A stretch of 5,627 nt of DNA from an uncultured Lachnospiraceae bacterium. GTDB lineage: Bacteria > Bacillota > Clostridia > Lachnospirales > Lachnospiraceae. Under the pieces are notes generated by a model. The model saw nothing but the letters and a program-made list of their open reading frames with translations, searched no databases and had not been told where the DNA came from. Position numbers and translations under genes: made by a program. The stretch is from the NCBI GenBank assembly GCA_910583895.1, contig CAJTYJ010000077.1, positions 1 to 5,627 of the forward strand, written 5' to 3'. This document shows, piece by piece, positions 1 to 5,572 of this stretch (its first letter is position 1; every line of letters begins with the position of its first letter).

Positions 1-77
1 TAAAGAATTTTCGAAGACTTTCTAAAAGCACTATTTAATTATCAAGGTTCATGTTTTGCTGCCGTTCTTGCGGCGAC
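1..77 (-). other. rRNA operon leader (5' external transcribed spacer), partial
   Basis: On the minus strand the stretch downstream of P2 reads as a typical clostridial rRNA leader. A short GCCG/CGGC hairpin with a 6-nt loop lies at 61-74. It is followed by GAACCTTGATAATTAAATAG (31-50), which resembles the conserved CCTTGAAAACTGAATA-like block found before 16S and in the spacers of many Firmicute rrn operons. An A/T-rich stretch then runs to the window edge. No protein start with a ribosome binding site is seen. No mature 16S sequence is present; its 5' end would lie beyond position 1. The call rests on the tandem strong promoters plus the conserved block, recalled from knowledge of such operons and not from a search. 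Alternative: the leader of a tRNA cluster or another stable RNA. Confidence 0.7.
19..30 (-). promoter_or_regulatory. boxA-like antitermination element
   Basis: The minus strand reads TGCTTTTAGAAA, close to the rrn boxA pattern (TGCTCTTTAACA in E. coli, TGCTCTTTGAAAA-like in Firmicutes). BoxA is bound by NusB/S10 and lets polymerase resist termination on untranslated rRNA. Its place between P2 and the expected 16S start fits, but the match is imperfect in an A/T-rich context. Confidence 0.3.
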
Positions 78-137
78 TCATTCAGGATATCACATCTTTT
101 CAAGTTTGTCAATAACTTTTTTCTAAATTTTTCTAAT
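77..137 (-). promoter_or_regulatory. rrn promoter P2 with UP-like element
   Basis: The minus strand has a perfect -35 TTGACA at 107-112, a 17-bp spacer, and -10 TATCCT at 84-89 (4 of 6 to consensus). The -10 is preceded by TGA, which makes an extended -10 (TGnTATCCT). The expected start is near 77-78. The region about -40 to -60 (118-137) is almost pure A/T, as in UP elements that contact the RNA polymerase alpha subunit. It lies 126 bp downstream of P1, a spacing usual for tandem rrn promoters. Confidence 0.75.
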
Positions 138-203
138 CAATTTCTAAAAAGCGATTTGAATTTCCAAAATGTGATTTATTTCCCGACTGCTTTCACAGTG
201 AGC

Positions 204-264
204 TTTATTATATTACCAAAGCTTTTCTTAAATGTCAATCCCTGTTTTTATTTTTTTAAATTTT
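204..264 (-). promoter_or_regulatory. rrn promoter P1 with UP-like element
   Basis: The minus strand has a perfect -35 TTGACA at 233-238, a 17-bp spacer and -10 TAATAT at 210-215. A perfect TATAAT also occurs at 207-212, but with a 20-bp spacer. The expected start is near 203-204. An unbroken 20-bp A/T tract at 245-264 falls about -41 to -60 relative to that start, the exact UP-element position. It reads away from the phosphatase gene toward the left edge, so it serves the downstream stable-RNA operon and not the three-gene operon. Confidence 0.75.
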
Positions 265-287
265 CCAGTCCGTAACAGCTCAGCACT

Positions 288-351
288 GCACGGACAGATT
301 TTCCTGAAAGCCTATGCAAGACACGGGGCTGGAAGGATAATCTGTCCGCGC
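288..351 (-). other. long imperfect hairpin between operon end and rrn promoters
   Basis: Arms 288-300 and 339-351 pair over 13 bp on the minus-strand RNA, with one G-U pair. A perfect 10-bp core, CGGACAGATT / AATCTGTCCG, lies at 291-300 and 339-348. Inside, TCCT (302-305) pairs with AGGA (334-337) and AGCC (309-312) with GGCT (327-330) across a 3x3 internal loop. This leaves a 14-nt apical loop. The hairpin lies 40 bp after the phosphatase stop, where a terminator would be expected. However, no T-run follows on the minus strand, so it is not a canonical intrinsic terminator. It could be a 3'-end processing or stabilising structure, or a factor-assisted terminator. Confidence 0.45.
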
Positions 352-391
352 TGTGGGTCCTGACTGCATGTGAACGATCACCCTGTCCTGT

Positions 392-2089
392 TCACTCCCC
401 GCAGTAGCGCATGCAGAGCATCGTGATATCGTCAAACTGCGCCGCCTCTCCTACGAAACAGTCAATGTCTCCCTTGACCTGTTCCAGGAGTTCGACGGGT
501 GACATGTCCGGATTTTTATTCAGTGACGCAAGCAGACGGTCCCTTTCGAACTGCTCTTCCTCCAGATTGACCGCGTCGGGCGCACCGTCGGAATAGACAT
601 AGATGCTGTTCCCTTTCTGCATCTGGATCTCGTATTCCTGGTATTTCATCCCCGGCATGACTCCCATGACAAACCCGTGCGGGTCGTCGAGCAGCTCATA
701 AACGCCGTCCTTTTTCAGGATCGGATACTCATGTCCTGCATTCACCGCGGTCAGAAGGCCGGTGGAGATCTGAAGAATGCCCAGCCACACGGTCACAAAC
801 ATCTCCGCATCGTTATTCTCGCAGAGCTGATCATTGACCGTCTCCAGGATCTCTTTCGGGGATGCTCCCATCTGCGCCTGGTTCTTGATCAGGGTCTTGG
901 AGATCACCATGAAAAGCGCCGCCGGAATGCCTTTTCCGGATACGTCCGCCACCACCAGTGCCAGATGATCCGGATCCGTTAAGAAAAAGTCATAGAAATC
1001 TCCGCCCACTTCTTTGGCTGGATTCATGGTAGCGAAGATATCGAATTCCTGCCGTCCCGGGAAGGCAGGAAAGATCCCCGGCAGCATATCCGCCTGGATC
1101 TGCGTCGCCACGTTGAGTTCCGCGCTGATCCGCTCCTTCTCCGCTGTCACTTTTGTCAGATTGTCAATATAATGATTGATATCCTCCTCCATTTTTAAAA
1201 GAGTTTCGCTCAGCATCTGAATCTCATCTCCGGTACGGATCTTCTGAAGCTCTGTGGATACCTGATTTTCTTCTTTCACAAAACTGCTGGCTTCCGTCGC
1301 GATCAGATTGATGGGCGCGATGATGGAACGATACAGGATATGTACATAGACGGCCAGACACAGTACCGTCACGACCAGCATGCTCAAGACCGAGTGGGAC
1401 ACATAATCGCTCAGCGCCTTCTGAAGCGTCGCCATGGGGATCTCCACGCCGATGACCGCCGTCGTATGGCCCTCCAGCACAATCGGGAGGATAGCCGACG
1501 TATTATAACCGTAGATACTTTTGGAGATAAAATAACTGTCGGAGCGCTCACCGCTTCTGGAAAGCGCCACCGCTTCCTCGATATATGCAGGATTCATCCC
1601 GCCCACATCTCCGAACTGATAAGGTTCTACATAGCTGTCCATAATGTAGGTCATAGGATTCCAGTTTTTGACAGCCTCCGACAAGTCCCCGGACGATCCG
1701 GCAGCGAGCTTTTCCAGATAAAAGTCGTATACTTCCTGCACGTCGAGCTGGGCCAGATAGATGTCATTGGCTCCCATATGTTCCCGAAGCCGATCCATCA
1801 GTTCCTGCAGCTCCTGATAGCGGCCGGATGCCATCTCCCGTTCCAGGGACTCTTTCGAGATCTCTCCTGCTTTGTACCGGGCCGCCAGATCGATATAGCG
1901 CTCCAGCTCCCCTTCCTCAAAATATCCCCGGAATGTCTCTGCGATCTGATAGGCGATATCGTTATACTGCTTCTGGATATAAGCGCGGTATTGAATATAT
2001 CCGATCCCGGTGCACGCCGCACAGATCAGCACCGCCAGAACCGCGAATCCTGTCAGAATTTTTAATACTAATGCAGAATGTCTCTTCAT
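392..2089 (-). CDS. Cache/HAMP-type membrane PP2C phosphatase (SpoIIE/RsbU family)
   Basis: This is a sensor serine phosphatase of the partner-switching type. Such enzymes remove phosphate from the serine/threonine of a STAS-domain anti-sigma antagonist. Residues are numbered from the ATG at 2089 (565 aa). They show a TM segment at about 6-29 and an outside domain at about 30-232 with Cache-like sequence (YGYNTSAILPIV, VIGVEIPM). A second TM follows at about 233-253, a HAMP domain at about 254-309, a short coiled linker, and a PP2C_SIIE catalytic domain at about 335-562. The metal-binding motifs look intact: GGDFYD (362-367), DVSGKG (382-387), NAGHEYP (450-456), YSDG (499-502) and FDDIT (552-556), so the enzyme is probably active. 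The ATG at 2089 is preferred because AGGAG lies 8 nt before it; the GTG at 2098 overlaps that site. It is the last gene of the operon, 26 nt after the MATE gene. Its direct substrate is not in the window. Confidence 0.93.
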   Translation of the reverse strand: MKRHSALVLKILTGFAVLAVLICAACTGIGYIQYRAYIQKQYNDIAYQIAETFRGYFEEGELERYIDLAARYKAGEISKESLEREMASGRYQELQELMDRLREHMGANDIYLAQLDVQEVYDFYLEKLAAGSSGDLSEAVKNWNPMTYIMDSYVEPYQFGDVGGMNPAYIEEAVALSRSGERSDSYFISKSIYGYNTSAILPIVLEGHTTAVIGVEIPMATLQKALSDYVSHSVLSMLVVTVLCLAVYVHILYRSIIAPINLIATEASSFVKEENQVSTELQKIRTGDEIQMLSETLLKMEEDINHYIDNLTKVTAEKERISAELNVATQIQADMLPGIFPAFPGRQEFDIFATMNPAKEVGGDFYDFFLTDPDHLALVVADVSGKGIPAALFMVISKTLIKNQAQMGASPKEILETVNDQLCENNDAEMFVTVWLGILQISTGLLTAVNAGHEYPILKKDGVYELLDDPHGFVMGVMPGMKYQEYEIQMQKGNSIYVYSDGAPDAVNLEEEQFERDRLLASLNKNPDMSPVELLEQVKGDIDCFVGEAAQFDDITMLCMRYCGE

Positions 2090-2097
2090 CTTTTCCA

Positions 2098-2102
2098 CTC
2101 CT
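2098..2102 (-). promoter_or_regulatory. Ribosome binding site deciding the phosphatase start
   Basis: AGGAG on the minus strand lies 8 nt before the ATG at 2089. An in-frame GTG at 2098 uses the last G of this site as its own first base, so it would have no binding site of its own. The ATG is therefore the better start. Confidence 0.75.
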
Positions 2103-2115
2103 GATTTGAATTTTG

Positions 2116-3822
2116 TTAGATCACAACGATCAGCGTATTCAATCCCAGCGTATTCTGATACTCTGTCCTTTTTGCCATTTTCATGATCATATTTACGCCC
2201 AGATACTCCATGCCCGCCTCCGCATATTCCAGGGAATTGTAGCGCTTTCCTTCCGAGCGGATGCGCAGGATCCCGCCTTCCTTTGTGCGCAGAATCCGCA
2301 CATCCATAAAGCCCTGATGATGCATGGACTTTTCCGCAGTGATCACCATCAGTTCCTCCAGTGCCAGACTGATGGTCATGGTCTGCTCCTCCGTGAATGC
2401 GTTGAACTGACAGAAATCCTGGATCTTTTCACTGACTTCACAGATTGCCTGTGTGTTGCATGCCACAGTAAAATTGATGCATTTCCCCTCCAAAAATGCA
2501 GTCTCATCCAGCATATACAGGCTGAAGTGCCCTGTCTTTTGCTTTGTACGGCATAGTCCTGCAATCATCCAGATTCCCGCCGTAAAAAGTTCGCAGAGCC
2601 AGTAAAAATGCCACACCGGCTCTCCCAGAGGATGCAGAACCCACGCCGTGGCGACCGCCACGACCAGCACCCTTAAAATCGTGATCAGATTCGCCATACC
2701 GGGTTTCATGATGGCATAGTAATAATAGCTCATAATACTGTTCAGTGTGCCAAAGATCAAACCCGCCGCCAGGCATCCGACTGCAAAGCGAAGATCCATG
2801 GAACAGCCAAAGAGGAGTCCGATCCATTTTCCGGACAAAAGCAGAACGGCCGCAAATACGGAAGATAAAATCAGTCCGCATTCCAGTTGGATCTTCAGCA
2901 GTTTTTTTACAGACACCGGATCCTGCTCCCCCTGATAGATCCCAAGCATGGCAGAACCGGACTGAGGAACACCGTTCTGAATGCAGATCGAAAATTCATT
3001 CAGACTGTTGGTTACCGCAAAAGCCGCCACCATGCTGCTGCCTCCCACAAGGTTCATAATCCCGTTGAGCAGCATAATCCGCAGGGAAGAACACAGATTG
3101 TTTGCGGCCATAGGACTTCCGTTTTTTATCACCTTTCCGATTTCCTGAAATCCGGGAAATACCGGATGAAAATGAAACCCGTCCTTTGACCGGAGCAGAA
3201 AGAAAAAACTCAGTCCGCAGGCTGCTGCGGTGGCCAGCACACTTGCCCATGCAGCTCCGCCGATTCCAAGCTCCAGCACAAATAAGAACAGATAATCCAG
3301 AACGATGTTCGATACCGTCATCACCATCATCGCCAGAGCAGACTGACTGGTCTTTCCCTCCAGGCGAAGATAGAAAAAAGGAACATACAGCAAAATCTTA
3401 AAAATCCCGCCGGCAAATGTGATCCGGATATAAGTCTCTACCATCCGCCAGGAATCCGAAGATCCCAGCACTCTTGCCATGGGACCGGAAAACAGATAAC
3501 CAACTGCACCAATCAAAATTCCGACCAAGACGGAAATCTCCACCGCCAGAGAATAATAACGTTCCCCTTTCTCTGTCTGGTTCGCACCGACGGCGGCGGC
3601 AGACTCTGCAAAAGCCCCGGAGGAGATCAAAGATCCCACCATACACAGGAGCAGGTACACGGCCAGACTTTGATTCACACTGGCAATTCCCAGCTCTCCC
3701 ATCTTCCTTCCCACCAGGATGCCATCAAACAGAACATTGATCGTACCTCCGAGAATGGCCATCATGTTCGGAAGCAGCGCCTGAAAATAAATTCTGCCAA
3801 GCAGTTTTTGGTCCGAGTACAT
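2116..3822 (-). CDS. MATE-family exporter fused to a C-terminal RsbW-like HATPase domain
   Basis: The 568-aa protein has two parts. Residues about 1-424 form a 12-TM MATE (NorM/DinF-like) cation-coupled exporter, with the early family pattern FDGILVGRKMGELGIASVN (32-50), the second-half pattern GSPMAANNL (235-243) and the repeated hydrophobic spans expected of two six-helix halves. Residues about 448-568 form a soluble domain resembling RsbW/SpoIIAB anti-sigma kinases (HATPase_c_2): ISLALEELMVI (N-box region, 484-494), RSEGKRYNSLEY (G1 region, 522-533) and LGVNMI (G2 region, 541-546). A plain MATE protein is about 440-460 aa, so the extra 120 residues are a real addition. The usual N-box Asn is Ile494 and the usual G1 Asp is Ser523, so ATP binding may be lost. 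Five Cys lie between 424 and 471 near the junction. The gene begins 3 nt after the GH3 stop, which suggests translational coupling. The substrate is unknown; a GH3 product is the contextual guess. Confidence 0.9.
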   Translation of the reverse strand: MYSDQKLLGRIYFQALLPNMMAILGGTINVLFDGILVGRKMGELGIASVNQSLAVYLLLCMVGSLISSGAFAESAAAVGANQTEKGERYYSLAVEISVLVGILIGAVGYLFSGPMARVLGSSDSWRMVETYIRITFAGGIFKILLYVPFFYLRLEGKTSQSALAMMVMTVSNIVLDYLFLFVLELGIGGAAWASVLATAAACGLSFFFLLRSKDGFHFHPVFPGFQEIGKVIKNGSPMAANNLCSSLRIMLLNGIMNLVGGSSMVAAFAVTNSLNEFSICIQNGVPQSGSAMLGIYQGEQDPVSVKKLLKIQLECGLILSSVFAAVLLLSGKWIGLLFGCSMDLRFAVGCLAAGLIFGTLNSIMSYYYYAIMKPGMANLITILRVLVVAVATAWVLHPLGEPVWHFYWLCELFTAGIWMIAGLCRTKQKTGHFSLYMLDETAFLEGKCINFTVACNTQAICEVSEKIQDFCQFNAFTEEQTMTISLALEELMVITAEKSMHHQGFMDVRILRTKEGGILRIRSEGKRYNSLEYAEAGMEYLGVNMIMKMAKRTEYQNTLGLNTLIVVI

Positions 3823-3825
3823 AGT

Positions 3826-5448
3826 TTAAAGAATCCTTTCTTTCATAAAACGGATGATATCCGGACTGGACAGATACTGCAGCGGCTTATTGTTGCCCGG
3901 CCTCTGCATAAACTGCTGTTTACATTCCAGATGAGTGCCGGCCGGTACCTGACAGACGGAGGGCATTCCGATCAACCCCAGATTCCTGAGATCCAGGTAG
4001 TCCTCATTCATTTTTTTCAAAATATCGTCAAAAAGCGAATCCAGACCGGAGTTCTTGGCAAAGCAAACTGCTTTTTTCCTGTCATCGGTTTCCAGAAAGC
4101 ACTCGTATCTTCCCGGCAGAAGGGTCTTGTCATCATATACACTGTATTCACAGATATGTAGTTTGCAGGACTGCGCCAGCAGGTTCACGGCTTCGTTGAC
4201 CGTCTTAAGATCCATCTTCTCTCCTGCAATATTGATGGCCTGGTTTTTGCGGAAGCAGATCTCCACAACGGGCGCCTGCCCGCAGTAGCCGGTAACTTTT
4301 ACCACATCATTCAGGCGATAACGGTAGAGACCGGAAAAGTTCGTCACCAGAAGTTCATAATGTCCTCCGACTTCCAGCTCCTCGATCCGCCTGGGCCGTT
4401 CCTTTTCTTCCTTATTGTATGGAAGAAACTCAAAAAACCCGCTTTTCGGCATCAGAATATTTTCTTTACTTTCCATCTTTGTCGTCACAGCCATCATGCA
4501 TTCCGAAGCCGCGTAGGTAAAGTAATGAATCGGGATGTTGCCCAGATAAAAGCGCAGCATCCCTTCCTGCGCAGTGAAGGTGCTGCCGCCGACGCCGCTG
4601 ACATAGCCCATCTCTCCCCACAGGCGCTCCACGATCCCTTCAAAACCGCGTGCACATTCCTTTCTGATCTTCTGATACCATCTTTCTTCCAGGACCGGAA
4701 GCTTTTTCATGGCCGTCCTGATTTTTTCTGACAGATGGAGGGCTTCCGGAATGCGGCGTCTGTATACATCGTCGAGCACGGACTCCCAGTTGTCTTCCAG
4801 ATACCGCAAAAACAGCAGAATATCGTATAAAAAGAAGGCCTGTATCCCTGCCATATCTGGATAAGAGAATGCGATCCAGAGTTTTACATAAGGAACCTCC
4901 TGAATCTCCCGGGAAAACAACAGCTCTTCACCGCCCAGATAACGTTCCGCCAGACCGAACGTTCCCCGGTCATGAAGCTCCCGAAAATATGCGGCGGACA
5001 AAATCGTATACTCCTCTTCTTCCGGCAAATTCATCCGAAATACACTCATGTGCAGAACACGCCCCTTCTCAATCCCCGGCGCACAGGCATAAGCCGCATA
5101 ATAGATCGGATCGATGCATCGCCTTAACGCTTCTTTGGTCAGCGGAATCCGCTTCTGCTTTCCGGTGCTTCCGGAGGTCATGACATAATGTTTGATGTCA
5201 TAAGTTGTAATCAGATCCTTTTCTCCCTGTATCATGCGTTCAATGGCCTCTTCATAATCCGCATATTCGGATATGGGAACCAGGCTCTGAAAATCATCCG
5301 GATTCTGTACCTGGTCAAAATGATACTTTCTTCCATACCAGGTATCTTTGTTATCTTCCATAATCTGCTGTAAATTCTCGTGACTGATGGCTGTCGCATG
5401 TTCACAGTCACGTAAAAACTGCTCCGACTTTGCCTGCCATACATTCAT
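3826..5448 (-). CDS. GH3-family acyl-adenylating amide synthetase
   Basis: GH3 proteins (named from plant auxin-responsive GH3) are ANL-type enzymes that adenylate a carboxylic acid with ATP and then pass the acyl group to an acceptor, usually an amino acid. Numbered from the ATG at 5448 (540 aa), the ATP-binding loop TSGSTGKQKRIPLT lies at 91-104. The family motif YAASE (YaSSE in plants) lies at 312-316, and TNFSGLYRYRLNDVVKVTGY at 369-388. The C-terminal domain ends with NKPLQYL (520-526), near the position of the family's KTPR-like motif. YRYRLND has Asn where plant enzymes have Gly. No TM or signal peptide is seen, so it is cytoplasmic. The ATG at 5448 is chosen because AAAGGA lies 9 nt upstream and the sequence from there begins as family members do. 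In-frame ATGs at 5529 and 5550 would add 27 or 34 basic residues encoded largely by a repeat. Substrate and acceptor cannot be read from sequence. It is the first gene seen of the operon. Confidence 0.9.
   Translation of the reverse strand: MNVWQAKSEQFLRDCEHATAISHENLQQIMEDNKDTWYGRKYHFDQVQNPDDFQSLVPISEYADYEEAIERMIQGEKDLITTYDIKHYVMTSGSTGKQKRIPLTKEALRRCIDPIYYAAYACAPGIEKGRVLHMSVFRMNLPEEEEYTILSAAYFRELHDRGTFGLAERYLGGEELLFSREIQEVPYVKLWIAFSYPDMAGIQAFFLYDILLFLRYLEDNWESVLDDVYRRRIPEALHLSEKIRTAMKKLPVLEERWYQKIRKECARGFEGIVERLWGEMGYVSGVGGSTFTAQEGMLRFYLGNIPIHYFTYAASECMMAVTTKMESKENILMPKSGFFEFLPYNKEEKERPRRIEELEVGGHYELLVTNFSGLYRYRLNDVVKVTGYCGQAPVVEICFRKNQAINIAGEKMDLKTVNEAVNLLAQSCKLHICEYSVYDDKTLLPGRYECFLETDDRKKAVCFAKNSGLDSLFDDILKKMNEDYLDLRNLGLIGMPSVCQVPAGTHLECKQQFMQRPGNNKPLQYLSSPDIIRFMKERIL
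3834..3839 (-). promoter_or_regulatory. Ribosome binding site inside the end of the GH3 gene
   Basis: AAAGGA on the minus strand lies 11 nt before the MATE ATG at 3822. It is made by the last codons of the GH3 gene (Lys-Glu-Arg-Ile-Leu-stop). The long spacing and the 3-nt intergenic gap point to translation of the exporter being coupled to that of the synthetase. Confidence 0.6.
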
Positions 5449-5457
5449 ATTCTGCTT

Positions 5458-5463
5458 TCCTTT
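5458..5463 (-). promoter_or_regulatory. Ribosome binding site supporting the GH3 start at 5448
   Basis: AAAGGA on the minus strand lies 9 nt before the ATG at 5448 and directly beside the end of the inner 55-bp repeat copy (5464). The ATG at 5550 has no such site. The ATG at 5529 has GGAAGGG about 4 nt upstream, a competing but too-close site. Confidence 0.6.
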
Positions 5464-5518
5464 CAGTTCCGCATCTGCCGCTCTCTCCGCCCCCTGATCT
5501 GGAAGCCTTTTCTGCCGC
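5464..5518. repeat. 55-bp direct repeat, inner copy
   Basis: It is identical over all 55 bases to 5573-5627, in the same orientation, with a 54-bp spacer (5519-5572) and a period of 109 bp. The copies diverge at 5463 versus 5572 (T versus C); the other boundary cannot be set because the window stops. On the minus strand it can be read as RQKRLPDQGAERAADAEL in the extended GH3 frame. The period is not a multiple of 3, so the two copies fall in different frames, which argues against a conserved coding repeat. Confidence 0.95.
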
Positions 5519-5572
5519 TTTCGCGTCATAAAACCCTTCCGGGGCTTCATTCGGTCCGATGCTGTTTTCTAC

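Noticed and set aside
51..275. 74-codon plus-strand open frame
   Set aside because: It is Phe/Leu/Asn-rich because it crosses the A/T-rich rrn promoter region on the opposite strand. It has no ribosome binding site and no recognisable domain.
288..351. Hairpin as an intrinsic terminator for the operon
   Set aside because: No T-run follows the hairpin on the minus strand; the next bases are mixed sequence. It is kept as an unassigned hairpin.
371..394. Short inverted repeat TGAAC/GTTCA over the phosphatase stop
   Set aside because: The arms are only 5 bp with a 14-nt loop, easily due to chance, and no T-run follows.
1340..2065. 241-codon plus-strand open frame antisense to the phosphatase
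   Set aside because: It lies wholly opposite a well-supported coding region. Its translation is His/Arg/Ile-rich, as expected of a complementary-strand shadow, and shows no domain. The other plus-strand frames opposite the MATE and GH3 genes are rejected for the same reason.
2096..2098. GTG start for the phosphatase
   Set aside because: It overlaps the AGGAG site that serves the ATG at 2089 and has no site of its own.
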